Source of the DNA: Lactobacillus sp.
GTDB taxonomy: Bacteria; Bacillota; Bacilli; Lactobacillales; Lactobacillaceae
Reading direction: 5' to 3'
Assembly (NCBI GenBank): GCA_022484695.1
Contig: JAKVKU010000015.1
Location: forward strand, 1-64,000
Length of the DNA stretch: 64,000 nt
Below, one piece after another: positions 33,069 to 42,263 of the stretch (position 1 is its first letter; the number at the start of each line of letters is the position of its first letter). The notes beneath the pieces are model-generated. The model did no database searches, was not told the DNA's origin, and was given only the letters and a program-made list of their open reading frames with translations. A program made the position numbers and the translations under genes.

Positions 33069-33851
33069 ATGCTAAAGAGTTATGTTGTAGATGCTTTTAC
33101 CGATACGGTCTTTAAAGGCAATCCAGCTGCCGTCTTATTTCTGCCCCAATATCCCAGTGACCAGTTGATGCAAAATATAGCCATGGAAAATAAGTTGTCT
33201 GAAACTGCCTTTGCGGTGCAAAAGGATAGTACCCATTATGATTTACGCTGGTTTACCCCGGGGGGTGAAATCGATTTATGTGGTCACGCCACCTTGGCCA
33301 CCGGCTTTTTAGTTTTCAAATATGCTACGCCTAAAGATAGCGCCACCGTCACCTTTCAGACAAAAAGTGGGAATTTGACGGTTACCCAAAAAGGCGATTT
33401 GTATGAAATGAATTTCCCTTCCTACGATTTAAAACCCCTGCCAGTAACGGCGGCGATGACGGCCGCTTTTGGTGCTCAACCCGAAGCTGCCTATCTGGGC
33501 CGCGATTTACTGTGCATTTTCCCTGATGGCACGGACTTGACCCATTTGAACCCGGACATGACCCAATTGAGTCAGTTAGACGGGCTCCTGCAGCATGCCA
33601 CGGTGGCTGGTGTGGACTATGATTGTGTTTCCCGGTCTTTTGCCCCTAAGCTAAAGGTGTCCGAAGACCCGGTTTGTGGTAGCGGTCACTGTCACATTGT
33701 CCCCTATTGGGCCAAGCGTCTTGGCAAAACTAAAATCAAAGCCTATCAAGCCTCACCCCGTTCTGGCGTATTATATTGCGACTATCAGGGCCCCAGGACC
33801 CGACTCAGTGGCCAAGCCGTCCTTTATTCAACTGGGGAAATTTACGTGTGA
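33069..33851 (+). CDS. PhzF family isomerase-like protein
   Basis: A 260-residue protein of the PhzF/diaminopimelate-epimerase fold. The N-terminal FTDTVFKGNPAAV, the catalytic Glu in NKLSETAF, RWFTPGGEIDLCGHATLA and the EDPVCGSGHCHI region are all characteristic. Members isomerise or epimerise small metabolites; the specific substrate is unknown. GAGGAG precedes the ATG. Confidence 0.9.
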   Translation: MLKSYVVDAFTDTVFKGNPAAVLFLPQYPSDQLMQNIAMENKLSETAFAVQKDSTHYDLRWFTPGGEIDLCGHATLATGFLVFKYATPKDSATVTFQTKSGNLTVTQKGDLYEMNFPSYDLKPLPVTAAMTAAFGAQPEAAYLGRDLLCIFPDGTDLTHLNPDMTQLSQLDGLLQHATVAGVDYDCVSRSFAPKLKVSEDPVCGSGHCHIVPYWAKRLGKTKIKAYQASPRSGVLYCDYQGPRTRLSGQAVLYSTGEIYV

Positions 33852-33858
33852 CCGGTCC

Positions 33859-33909
33859 AAAAAAGCACTAACCGCAATCATTTTGCCATGATGACGGTTA
33901 GTGCTTTTT
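33859..33909. terminator. Terminator between PhzF and CPBP-like genes
   Basis: AAAAGCACTAACCG / CGGTTAGTGCTTTT arms flanked by A and T runs. Confidence 0.85.
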
Positions 33910-33951
33910 GAATGCCTTTGGCGCTGTCTCAGCGTGTCAGCGGTATACCAA

Positions 33952-34629
33952 CTAAGAATATAACAATACAAATATTAAACTGCTGATGGTTTGAATTAAA
34001 ATCGGGGTGGTGAGATTTCTGGCACTGAGGTAGCTGAGACCCAGCAAGACGCCAATCAAGATTTGAATGATCAACATGGGGCCAAAAGTCGTCCCTGCAA
34101 AGAGGCCACTGAGGATGGCTACTAAAACTAAGCCGCCAAAATATTGGCCCAGGCTGTGGCCCACAAACAGTTCGTTGAAGGCCAAGCCGTTGAAGAGACC
34201 TTGCTGGATAGCGGGTAAAAAGGCCACCATGAAAATCCGAACCGCCCATAAATTCACGCCAGATTGTTGGGCCATGGCTTGTTGCAGGTCAAAGGTCCCT
34301 AATAGGCCCTTAGTTTGCAGCCAGGCGGTGACTAATTGGATGCCGGCGATGAGCACTAAGAATAATAGCATGTAATAATAATGGGGGGCATCCAAAAAGG
34401 CAGTTTTATAATAGGGAGGTCGAATCCGGTGGACGGCAACTTTGTAATAATTCACCACCAACCCCATCAATAATAACCCGGCAACTATGTAGAGCAGGGA
34501 TAAAAATAACGGGGTGGCATTGGTATTTAAGATGATTTTGCGCTGGAAAAAGATTAATAGGCCAAAGAGCACGAGTAAAATGACAGCGATGGTCCGGTGC
34601 TTTTTCCCGATCACTTGGGTTGATTGCAT
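33952..34629 (-). CDS. CPBP-like membrane protein lacking catalytic residues
   Basis: A 225-residue protein with about seven membrane helices that follows the CPBP/Abi layout, but none of the catalytic residues is present: QQGLFNG replaces EExxxR, FAGTT replaces FxxxH, and the final H/N motif is missing. It is therefore probably a non-proteolytic relative, or my family assignment is wrong. AAGGAG precedes the ATG. It stands alone between terminators, away from the bacteriocin island. Confidence 0.6.
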   Translation of the reverse strand: MQSTQVIGKKHRTIAVILLVLFGLLIFFQRKIILNTNATPLFLSLLYIVAGLLLMGLVVNYYKVAVHRIRPPYYKTAFLDAPHYYYMLLFLVLIAGIQLVTAWLQTKGLLGTFDLQQAMAQQSGVNLWAVRIFMVAFLPAIQQGLFNGLAFNELFVGHSLGQYFGGLVLVAILSGLFAGTTFGPMLIIQILIGVLLGLSYLSARNLTTPILIQTISSLIFVLLYS

Positions 34630-34851
34630 AGAATTTCTCCTTACTTTTCTTTCGTAACCACTCCCATTTTACACAAAAAATCATTAAAATACTGCTGTTT
34701 TTGGTAAAACTTAAATAAAGCCGAATATTTCAACCCAATCGTTAGGAGTAAAACGGCGTCATTGCGAATTTTCCCAACATAAAAAAAGCGAAAAAATAGC
34801 GCTGTAAACGTCATGTCTACAGCGCTAAAATGCCCGGTTAACTTACTATCA

Positions 34852-34924
34852 AGCCGCTTGCCGGATTTGAACCGGCGACCCCCACCTTACCATGGTGATG
34901 CTCTACCTGCTGAGCTAAAGCGGC
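34852..34924 (-). tRNA. tRNA-Thr (anticodon GGT)
   Basis: Complete cloverleaf on the minus strand: acceptor GCCGCTT / AAGCGGC, D arm GCTC..GAGC, anticodon stem TCACC / GGTGG with loop ATGGTAA, T arm GCCGGTTCAAATCCGGC. Anticodon GGT reads ACC and ACT. The 3-prime CCA is not encoded. Confidence 0.95.
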
Positions 34925-34987
34925 AATTACCGCAAGAAATAGTATAGCAAAAAAAGGGGTGGCCTGGCAAGTACTTTTCTTTGAATT

Positions 34988-35599
34988 TTAATAATCAACG
35001 TAAGTCCGGTTATAAAAATCTAGGCGTAACTCTTCAGTGGGCTTTTGGCCCATATCAAATTGCACCACACCCACATTGGCGATTTGGCCAAACTGTTGCA
35101 CTTGGGCCACCCGCATCAATTCAGCGGTCATGGCCCGAATGGCTGAACCGTGGGAGACGAATAACACGTGGCCGTCGGGATTGTTATTCAAAGCGTCATA
35201 AGCAGCTTCACTGGTCCGCTGGCGCACAGCTTCATAGGTTTCCCCATGGGCAATGGTCACATATTCCGGCAAGATCAAACCAAATCGGTCAAAGCAGCCG
35301 GGATATTCGGCCTGTAAAGCCGGAATACTTTGACCTTCCCAGTCGCCAAAATCCATTTCTTTCAAGCGGGCATCGGTGTCAAATTGCACGTCCGCCCCTA
35401 ATAAATCTTTGACAGTTTCTAAAGTCCGAATCATGGGACTAACAACGATTTCATCAAAGGTTTGATTTTTCAAAAATGGTGCTAGGGCTTGGGCCTGGGT
35501 ATGGCCCACGTTATTCAAAGGAATATCACTGCCCCCACCTTGAATAATATGTCTAATGTTGTAATCGGTTTCACCATGGCGTACTAAAGTCAGTTGCAT
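34988..35599 (-). CDS. Histidine phosphatase family protein
   Basis: A 203-residue phosphoglycerate-mutase-like phosphatase. The catalytic RHGET motif follows the N-terminus (TLVRHGETDYN), the acid is in LKEMDFGDWEG, and the second His is in VSHGSAIRAM. Start chosen at the ATG at 35599 with GGAGG upstream; the longer frame to 35617 includes that site. Substrate unknown. Confidence 0.9.
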   Translation of the reverse strand: MQLTLVRHGETDYNIRHIIQGGGSDIPLNNVGHTQAQALAPFLKNQTFDEIVVSPMIRTLETVKDLLGADVQFDTDARLKEMDFGDWEGQSIPALQAEYPGCFDRFGLILPEYVTIAHGETYEAVRQRTSEAAYDALNNNPDGHVLFVSHGSAIRAMTAELMRVAQVQQFGQIANVGVVQFDMGQKPTEELRLDFYNRTYVDY

Positions 35600-35693
35600 C
35601 TTATTAAATTCCTCCATTGACTTGCATTTGTTGGTACTCTATACAATTTGGGTCCTGTTTATCGCTTCAAAAAAGTTTTCAGAACGTTTATAC

Positions 35694-35722
35694 TTGTATT
35701 ATCGAGACTTCAATAATACAAT
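35694..35722 (+). promoter_or_regulatory. Promoter inside an operator-like dyad before the MntR-type gene
   Basis: TTGTAT (35694-35699) and TACAAT (35717-35722) with a 17-bp spacer form a promoter. The same bases make an inverted repeat TTGTATTAT-N10-ATAATACAA (35694-35721), so a bound regulator would mask both hexamers. Autoregulation is likely but inferred. Confidence 0.55.
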
Positions 35723-35755
35723 ACTTTATATTCTCTGAAAACGAAAGGAACGACT

Positions 35756-36409
35756 ATGTCTCCAAGTAAAGAAAACTATTTGAAGATCATTTTCGAATTA
35801 GAATATGATCATCGCAAAATCATTAATAAAAATATCGCCGACATTATGGGGGTCAGCGCCCCTTCCGTCAGCGAAATGCTGGCAGCTTTGGTCAAGGATA
35901 AATTGGTGGAGCACTCCCCTTACAACCAAATCACCCTGACCGCTGAGGGCCATAAATTGGCAAAGGAATTGGTTAAGAAACACCGGCTTTGGGAAGTCTT
36001 TTTAGTAGATGACTTGGGCTATACCATATCCGATGTCCATCAAGCCGCTGACACTTTGGAACATGCCACCAGCGGGGATTTGATCGACCGTTTGAACAAG
36101 TTCTTAGACTACCCCACCCATTGCCCTCATGGCGGTATTATACCAGATAACAGTCCTGAACAAAACGATAACGCTGTGATGCTGGCAGACTTAAAAGATG
36201 GCCAAACAGCCACGATCAAGCGAGTCATTGATAACCACGAATTTTTAAACTATTTTGCCCAACTCCACTTGGAGTTAGGCGATCAGCTTAAAATCGACAG
36301 CCGGGCCCCCTTTGACGGCCCCTTGACTGTTACTAAAAACGGCCAAGAAGAACTGCAGATCGGTTTGAATGCGGCGACTTTTATTTTCATGAATCCACCA
36401 GAGCCATAG
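35756..36409 (+). CDS. DtxR/MntR family metal-dependent repressor
   Basis: A 217-residue regulator with three parts: an N-terminal winged helix (SPSKENYLKIIFEL, DIMGVSAPSVSEMLAAL), a dimerisation and metal-binding domain (KKHRLWEVFLVDDLGY, LEHATSG, HCPHGGIIP) and a C-terminal FeoA/SH3-like domain (about residues 145-215). It should repress metal uptake genes when Mn or Fe is sufficient. No transporter gene is adjacent. AAAGGAA precedes the ATG. Confidence 0.9.
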   Translation: MSPSKENYLKIIFELEYDHRKIINKNIADIMGVSAPSVSEMLAALVKDKLVEHSPYNQITLTAEGHKLAKELVKKHRLWEVFLVDDLGYTISDVHQAADTLEHATSGDLIDRLNKFLDYPTHCPHGGIIPDNSPEQNDNAVMLADLKDGQTATIKRVIDNHEFLNYFAQLHLELGDQLKIDSRAPFDGPLTVTKNGQEELQIGLNAATFIFMNPPEP

Positions 36410-36417
36410 CTGTTGGA

Positions 36418-36460
36418 CCTGATTAAAGACTTAAAACGTCTTTTGATCAGGTCTTTTTTT
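36418..36460 (+). terminator. Terminator after the DtxR-family gene
   Basis: CCTGATTAAAGAC / GTCTTTTGATCAGG stem and a run of seven T residues. Confidence 0.85.
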
Positions 36461-36478
36461 GAGGGCTGCACAATTACT

Positions 36479-36524
36479 TTGACAGACACAGTAATGTGCT
36501 GTATACTACTGTGTATCAAACAGT
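36479..36524 (+). promoter_or_regulatory. PadR operon promoter and operator
   Basis: TTGACA (36479-36484), 17 bp, TATACT (36502-36507). Directly after the -10 is the inverted repeat ACTGT-N7-ACAGT (36508-36524), a plausible PadR-type operator for autoregulation. Confidence 0.7.
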
Positions 36525-36547
36525 AATAACGGATTGTGAGGCACATG

Positions 36548-36910
36548 ATGGCAAAAGATATATCCAAAGAAATGATTCGCGGGGCCACCGATGGCATTGT
36601 CTTGAATATTTTGGCCCAGGGTGACTCCTACGGCTATCTGATGGTCCAACAAGTCGCCCAACTGTCAGAGGGCCAATACCAGCTCAATGAGGCCACGTTA
36701 TATACGGTCTTTAGACGCTTGACCAAAAATGGCTGGGTGGACAGCTACTACGGGGACGAAAGCCAGGGCGGCCGGCGGAAATATTACCGTATCACTGAAA
36801 GCGGCACCCAACAGTTAGCTGATTTCCGCCAAGAATGGCACTTTGCCAAGGACATTATTACCAAACTAGTGACGGGGGAATTAACACATGATCAATGGAA
36901 TAATTATTGA
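36548..36910 (+). CDS. PadR family transcriptional regulator
   Basis: A 120-residue winged-helix repressor. Signature region: IVLNILAQGDSYGYLMVQQV, then LNEATLYTVFRRLTKNGWV and GGRRKYYRIT. Start chosen at the second ATG (36548) with GAGG 6 nt upstream; ATG at 36545 and GTG at 36536 are alternatives. Its last 23 nt overlap the next gene, forming a two-gene operon of the kind that senses envelope stress. Confidence 0.9.
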   Translation: MAKDISKEMIRGATDGIVLNILAQGDSYGYLMVQQVAQLSEGQYQLNEATLYTVFRRLTKNGWVDSYYGDESQGGRRKYYRITESGTQQLADFRQEWHFAKDIITKLVTGELTHDQWNNY

Positions 36911-38006
36911 TGACGCCCTACAGCGCCTATTCAGCGGCTACCCTAGAACCGCGGAAATTATGGATTTCTATCAAGAAGTTAAAAATGACGTCTCTGAACA
37001 TGCCGAGGACCTATTGATCGCCGGCACGGCCAAAACCCCAGAGGCGGCGGTAAAAGCTGCCGTGGCGAGTTTAGGGGATTTAAATGAAGTTTTACAACTC
37101 ATCAGCCAAGGTAAAAGTCAACCTACCACCCCTGAATCAGGGACTAATGCAACAAACAACGGCCAGCCGGCTTTTACCCAAAGCTTTGCGATCGCCGCTG
37201 TCCAAAACCTGGCCCTGGCCATTGGTTTTGGCACGGTGAATTTTCAGCAAAGCCCGGATAACGCCCTACATATCCGCCAAGACCAAAAACCAGAATTAGC
37301 CGCTTATCGCTTAGCCATCCTTCAAGATGGCCCCACCTTACATTTAAAAGTGGCCAATGTCAGTTGGCTCCACTATCTGACTCCCTTTGGCCATCCCCAT
37401 TCCACGGTGACCATCGCCCTCCCTAAAGCATTTGCCGGCGATATCAGCGGCCAAGTCAGCGCTGGGGTGTTAAACTTTACCAACTTTCAAACGCAAGCCA
37501 ATTTTGACCTGACCATTAAAGCCAGCAATACCAAAGTTGACCACATCCAGGCCAACAATATGAATATCTTGCTCAGTGCCGGTAATTTCAAGGCTGATGG
37601 GTTGATCACGACCACCTTGACCGTACATACGAAAGCCAGCAACATTCGTTTGAACGCAGCCCAAGGCCAAATGGACATCGCCGCCCACTCCGGGACCATC
37701 AAGGCCCAAGATCTCAGGGGCTTTGGCAGTTTCTCCGCCCATTCTGGCACCATTAAAGCCGACTGGACCAAGGTCAATGGCGACCTGCACTTTTCTGCCC
37801 ACTCCGGCACCGTCAACGTGCAAACCCCCGCAGATGCCGATTTCAAGTTTAACCTTCAAGCCCGTTCCGGGGCTGTGAAGTTAAAACGGCCGGCCCACTA
37901 TGACCTGCAAGTCACCGGGGCCGCCATGGGAACCACCACCAACGGCAATGAACCAATTTATCAATTGACCGCCACCGCCAATTCCGGCACCGTGGTCATC
38001 GCCTGA
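36888..38006 (+). CDS. DUF1700/HAAS-like plus DUF4097 protein
   Basis: A 372-residue protein. The N-terminal 75 residues are helical and resemble HAAS/DUF1700 domains that pair with PadR regulators (AEIMDFYQEVKNDVSEHAEDL). Residues about 170-370 form a repetitive DUF4097-type beta-solenoid with repeated AHSGTIK or AHSGTVN motifs. There is no clear membrane helix between them. It overlaps padR by 23 nt. Related LiaX-type proteins act in envelope-stress sensing; the role here is inferred. Confidence 0.8.
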   Translation: MINGIIIDDALQRLFSGYPRTAEIMDFYQEVKNDVSEHAEDLLIAGTAKTPEAAVKAAVASLGDLNEVLQLISQGKSQPTTPESGTNATNNGQPAFTQSFAIAAVQNLALAIGFGTVNFQQSPDNALHIRQDQKPELAAYRLAILQDGPTLHLKVANVSWLHYLTPFGHPHSTVTIALPKAFAGDISGQVSAGVLNFTNFQTQANFDLTIKASNTKVDHIQANNMNILLSAGNFKADGLITTTLTVHTKASNIRLNAAQGQMDIAAHSGTIKAQDLRGFGSFSAHSGTIKADWTKVNGDLHFSAHSGTVNVQTPADADFKFNLQARSGAVKLKRPAHYDLQVTGAAMGTTTNGNEPIYQLTATANSGTVVIA

Positions 38007-38007
38007 C

Positions 38008-38054
38008 AAAAAAGCATCCCAGACAAGCCTAAACTTGTTTTGGGATGCTCTTTT
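38008..38054. terminator. Terminator between the DUF4097 gene and ilvE
   Basis: AAGCATCCCAGACAAG / CTTGTTTTGGGATGCT arms flanked by A and T runs. Confidence 0.8.
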
Positions 38055-38071
38055 AATTGCGTTGTGGGAGC

Positions 38072-39103
38072 TTATTGAACTTTCACGATCCAGCCTTCTG
38101 GGGCTTCAACGTCCCCGAATTGGATACCGGTTAATTCGTCGTATAAGCGTTTGGTAACCGGACCGACTTCAGTTTCACTGTAGAAGACATGTAAGTGGCC
38201 TTCATATTCCAAACCACCGATTGGGGCGATGACAGCGGCAGTCCCGCAGGCACCGGCTTCAGAAAACATGTCTAAGTCGTCAATGAAGATTTCAGTTTCT
38301 TCAGTTTCCAGACCTAAGCGTTCTTTGGCCAAGTACAAGAGTGAATATTTGGTGATACTTGGTAAAATAGATGGGGATTTTGGTGTCAGGAATTTCTTGC
38401 CACCCTTAGTGATCCCAAAGAAGTTGGCAGAACCGATTTCTTCAATGCGTTTGTGTTCAACAGGATCCAAGTAAACCGCATCGCTGTAGCCATGTTCGTG
38501 GGCATACTTGCCGGCTTTTAAGCTGGCCGCGTAGTTCCCACCGACTTTACTTTGACCAGTGCCTTTATGGGCAGCCCGGTCGTAATCCATGACGATGAAG
38601 TTGGTTGGTGTTAACCCACCCTTGAAGTAAGGGCCTACAGGCATACAGAACATGGTGAAGATGTATTCATCGGCTGGTTTAACCCCGATATTGGGGCCAA
38701 CCCCGATCAATAATGGCCGGATATATAAAGTCCCGCCAGTCCCATAAGGTGGCACATAATCAGCGTTAGCTTTAACTAGTTGTTTAGCAGCGTCAATGAA
38801 ATCATCCACGGGATATTCAGGCATGAGCACCCGATCAGCAGAATCTTGCAGCCGTTTGGCATTGCGATCTGGTCTGAATAATTGAATTGAGCCATCTTTG
38901 GTGCGATAAGCCTTCATACCTTCAAAGGCCCCTTGGCCGTAATGTAAGATTGGTGAGCCTTCATTCATATGTAGATTAGCATCTTCAGTCAATTTGCCTT
39001 CTTCCCATTTGCCATTGCGATAATAGGCAAGATAGCGGTAAGGTAATTGCATATAATCAAAGCCCAAGTTATTCCAATCGATATCTGAAACTTTTACTAC
39101 CAT
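38072..39103 (-). CDS. ilvE: Branched-chain amino acid aminotransferase
   Basis: A 343-residue fold-type IV PLP enzyme that interconverts Leu/Ile/Val and their keto acids. Signatures include HYGQGAFEGMKAY, the PLP lysine in GQSKVGGNYAASL, and EIGSANFFG, followed by EAGACGTAAVI. The start ATG at 39103 is preceded by GGGGGAA. In lactobacilli it often serves catabolism rather than synthesis; no other ilv gene is nearby. Confidence 0.95.
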   Translation of the reverse strand: MVVKVSDIDWNNLGFDYMQLPYRYLAYYRNGKWEEGKLTEDANLHMNEGSPILHYGQGAFEGMKAYRTKDGSIQLFRPDRNAKRLQDSADRVLMPEYPVDDFIDAAKQLVKANADYVPPYGTGGTLYIRPLLIGVGPNIGVKPADEYIFTMFCMPVGPYFKGGLTPTNFIVMDYDRAAHKGTGQSKVGGNYAASLKAGKYAHEHGYSDAVYLDPVEHKRIEEIGSANFFGITKGGKKFLTPKSPSILPSITKYSLLYLAKERLGLETEETEIFIDDLDMFSEAGACGTAAVIAPIGGLEYEGHLHVFYSETEVGPVTKRLYDELTGIQFGDVEAPEGWIVKVQ

Positions 39104-39214
39104 TTGTAAATTCCCCCTTAGTAATTTCTATCATAATAACGCAAATTATGACAAAATGCTATACTTGTTTTAATTAATCTCTAATTTTTAGCAATTTTCA
39201 GAAAGGCGGTCCTT

Positions 39215-41740
39215 GTGACGACAACTCATTTACCCCAAAACATTTTAGTCCACGATGCGTACATTCATAATTTAAAACATATCGACGTGGCGATCCCTTT
39301 AAATAAATTTACAGCGATTTCTGGCCTCTCCGGCTCGGGGAAATCTTCTTTGGCCCTGGGCGTGTTATACGCTGAGGGTTCCAGGCGTTATCTGGAGGCT
39401 TTATCCACCTATACCCGCCGGCGCATCACCCAAGCCCCAGCCAGTGCGGTGCAATCTATTCAGTACTTACCCGCCGCCATTGCTTTAAGGCAACGCCCCA
39501 GCGTCCCTAACATTCGTTCCACGGTGGGCACCATGACCGAAAGCTTGAATATTATCCGCTTAATGTTTTCTAGATTAGGGTCCCACCGCTGTCCCAATGG
39601 CCATCAAGTGCCCCCCACCATTGAAGTGGCCCGGGCTATGGCCAAAGAAGGTGCAGAAATGGGTGAAATCACCTGTCCCACCTGTGGGGTGAAATTTAGA
39701 GTCCCTGGGGCCGAAGACTTTGCCTTTAACTCAACGGGAGCTTGTCCCACCTGTGGCGGCTTAGGCCGGGTGCGCCAAATTGACCCGGACACGTTGATCG
39801 GCGATGAAACTAAGTCCATCCAAGACGGGGCGGTGGCTGCTTGGCGTCTACCGGGACGTAATTTCATGCCCACCGTGGTGCAACAGATCGGTGTCCGCAT
39901 CGACGTCCCCTATAAGGACTTGACCCCACAGGAAAAAGATATTGTCCTCCATGGCCCCAAAAAGCAGTATAAAATCTCCATCCCCAGTTCCACCGGCCGG
40001 GTCTTTAACATGGATCATGCCCTATATGAAAATGCCTTTAATGCCGTGGAAGACACAGCCCAAAATACCAGCAATGAGCGCACCTTAAAACGCCTCGACC
40101 GCTTTTATAACTTTGGCGTCTGCCCCACTTGTCACGGCAGCCGCTTTAACCCCAAGTTGCTCACCAGCCTGATCCAAGGCCAAAACATCGCCCAGGTCAG
40201 TCAAATGACCATTGGTGAATTATTACCCTTCAATGCTCAAATTTTACCGGCATTACCTGCAGACATGCAAATTTTAGGCCAACGGTTGACGGTGGAATTG
40301 GCGCAAAATTTACAACCCTTAGTGGATTTAGGCTTGGATTACTTGACCCTGGACCGGGCGGGGATGACGTTGTCCACTGGGGAATTGCAGCGGATCCAAT
40401 TGACCAAGACCATCCATAACGAAACCACCGGCGTCTTATATGTGCTAGATGAACCTTCTGTGGGCCTACATCCCGATAACGTCCAGGGCCTCTTGAAAAT
40501 TTTGCGGCGCTTAGTGGCCCTAGGCAATACCCTAGTGGTAGTGGAACATGATCCCAGTATTATCGCCAGTGCCGACCATATTTTAGAAATTGGCCCCGGG
40601 GCTGGGGTCAAAGGCGGCCGGGTTTTGACCCAAGGCAGTGTGGCCGCTGTTGAACACGATCCCAAATCCCTGATTGCCCCCTTCTTAACTGGCAAAGCCC
40701 AGTTGATCAGCCGCCAACAACACACAACCGATGTCTTTGCCCAGGGCAAAATTGGGCTACACATCAAGGATATTTTCAATCTCCACGACTTACAAGTGGA
40801 TTTCCCTTTAAATCGCCTCAGCGTGGTGTCTGGCTTTTCTGGGGCTGGTAAGACGACGTTGATCTTAAAATCCCTGATTCCGGCCATAAAAGCCCAAAAT
40901 AAGCACGAGCAACTACCCCAGCAGGTGGCCAGTTTGACCAATCCCAAAATTCGCCATATTCAAATGATCGATTCCACCCCCATTGGTAAAACCAATCGTT
41001 CCACCGTGGCCACTTACTCGGGGATTTTTGACCGCATTCGGACCCTATTTTCCCAAACCCCTGGCGCCAAGGCCCAAAAAATGACCGCCAGTACCTTCTC
41101 TTATAATTTGAAGGGTGGGGCTTGCCCTACCTGTGGGGGGACCGGGACCATTGATTTAGACATTCAATACTTACCGGATATTGAACAGGTCTGCCCCACT
41201 TGTCACGGTCAGCGCTACAATCCCCAAGTCCTAAAGATTAAATGGCAGGGTTATTCGATTGCCGATATCTTGGCCCTGTCGGTAACGGAAGCTATTCCCG
41301 TCTTTGCCCAGGACAAAGCCATCACCGCCATGCTCACCACCCTGGCGGAAATGGGCCTGGGTTATTTGGCCCTGGGGGAAGCCACGCCGATTTTATCCGG
41401 TGGTGAAGCCCAGCGTTTGAAGCTCACCACCCAAATGGGCCGCCAGCAAAAAGACACCCTGTACGTCTTTGACGAACCCTCCGTGGGCTTACACCCCAAA
41501 GACATTCAAACCCTTTTAAAGGTCTTTGACCGCCTACTAGGTCAAGGAGCCACGGTGATCACCATCGAACATGACTTAAGTATTATTGCCAACGCCGATT
41601 ATTGCGTGGACATGGGGCCCAGAGGTGGGAATGCCGGTGGTCAGATCCTAGTGGCTGGTAGCCCGACAACCTTGGCCAAAAGCCCCAAGAGTATCACCGG
41701 TCACTACTTGGCACAAGAACTACAGCTCTTTAAAAAATAG
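39215..41740 (+). CDS. UvrA-like ATPase paralogue (short UvrA)
   Basis: An 841-residue protein related to excinuclease UvrA, about 100 residues shorter than the housekeeping form. Two ABC modules are present: Walker A GLSGSGKSS and GFSGAGKTT, signatures LSTGELQRIQL and LSGGEAQRLKL, Walker B VLDEPSVGLHP and VFDEPSVGLHP. Zinc-finger cysteines are kept (CPTCG, CPTCHG). Such paralogues are linked to tolerance of DNA-binding drugs in some bacteria. Start is GTG with AAAGGCGG upstream. Target lesion or drug unknown. Confidence 0.9.
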   Translation: MTTTHLPQNILVHDAYIHNLKHIDVAIPLNKFTAISGLSGSGKSSLALGVLYAEGSRRYLEALSTYTRRRITQAPASAVQSIQYLPAAIALRQRPSVPNIRSTVGTMTESLNIIRLMFSRLGSHRCPNGHQVPPTIEVARAMAKEGAEMGEITCPTCGVKFRVPGAEDFAFNSTGACPTCGGLGRVRQIDPDTLIGDETKSIQDGAVAAWRLPGRNFMPTVVQQIGVRIDVPYKDLTPQEKDIVLHGPKKQYKISIPSSTGRVFNMDHALYENAFNAVEDTAQNTSNERTLKRLDRFYNFGVCPTCHGSRFNPKLLTSLIQGQNIAQVSQMTIGELLPFNAQILPALPADMQILGQRLTVELAQNLQPLVDLGLDYLTLDRAGMTLSTGELQRIQLTKTIHNETTGVLYVLDEPSVGLHPDNVQGLLKILRRLVALGNTLVVVEHDPSIIASADHILEIGPGAGVKGGRVLTQGSVAAVEHDPKSLIAPFLTGKAQLISRQQHTTDVFAQGKIGLHIKDIFNLHDLQVDFPLNRLSVVSGFSGAGKTTLILKSLIPAIKAQNKHEQLPQQVASLTNPKIRHIQMIDSTPIGKTNRSTVATYSGIFDRIRTLFSQTPGAKAQKMTASTFSYNLKGGACPTCGGTGTIDLDIQYLPDIEQVCPTCHGQRYNPQVLKIKWQGYSIADILALSVTEAIPVFAQDKAITAMLTTLAEMGLGYLALGEATPILSGGEAQRLKLTTQMGRQQKDTLYVFDEPSVGLHPKDIQTLLKVFDRLLGQGATVITIEHDLSIIANADYCVDMGPRGGNAGGQILVAGSPTTLAKSPKSITGHYLAQELQLFKK

Positions 41741-41745
41741 CCATC

Positions 41746-41789
41746 AAAAAGCGCGCCTAGCCCCCAAATCAGGGGTCAGACGCGCTTTT
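41746..41789. terminator. Terminator after the UvrA paralogue
   Basis: AAAAGCGCG..CTAGCCCC / GGGGTCAG..CGCGCTTTT stem, flanked by A and T runs. Confidence 0.8.
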
Positions 41790-41800
41790 GATTGTTTACA

Positions 41801-42043
41801 TTAGGCTTCGGATCGCTTTGGCATTGGTTCAGTGGCTTCTTTGAGGAAGTGGCGGAAGTTCACCACAATCCGGTGATTGAGTTCTTCCACGTTCAAGTTA
41901 TCCACTTTAGCATTGAAATCCGTAATCGTTAATAAAGCTGAGTTCTCATAGAGCTTTTCAACTTTACCAACAAATGGCGCATCCATGTCTTCTTTGACTT
42001 GGCATTGGTATTGTTTTTCTAATTGGACCGCTTCTTTTTTCAT
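41801..42043 (-). CDS. DUF2187-like small protein
   Basis: An 80-residue soluble protein. FVGKVEKLYENSALLTITDF and the later HRIVVNFRHF resemble the SH3-like DUF2187 family of Firmicutes. Function unknown. ATG at 42043 has AGGTG at 6 nt; an in-frame GTG at 42052 is possible. Convergent with the UvrA paralogue. Confidence 0.6.
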   Translation of the reverse strand: MKKEAVQLEKQYQCQVKEDMDAPFVGKVEKLYENSALLTITDFNAKVDNLNVEELNHRIVVNFRHFLKEATEPMPKRSEA

Positions 42044-42263
42044 CTTGATCACCTATAACTACTTTCATTTGGTGTCACCACTATAATGGTTTTAAATGCT
42101 AAAATCAATACAATATTCGAATATTTTTTAATTAATATCTTAAATTATTATTGTTTAATGCAATATAGGTCATTCATATTGGCATTATTATATTTCGTCA
42201 AAAATTGCAAAATTTGATTTTCAGGGCTAGAATTGAGGTATAGGAAGAAACTGAGGTGAGAAA

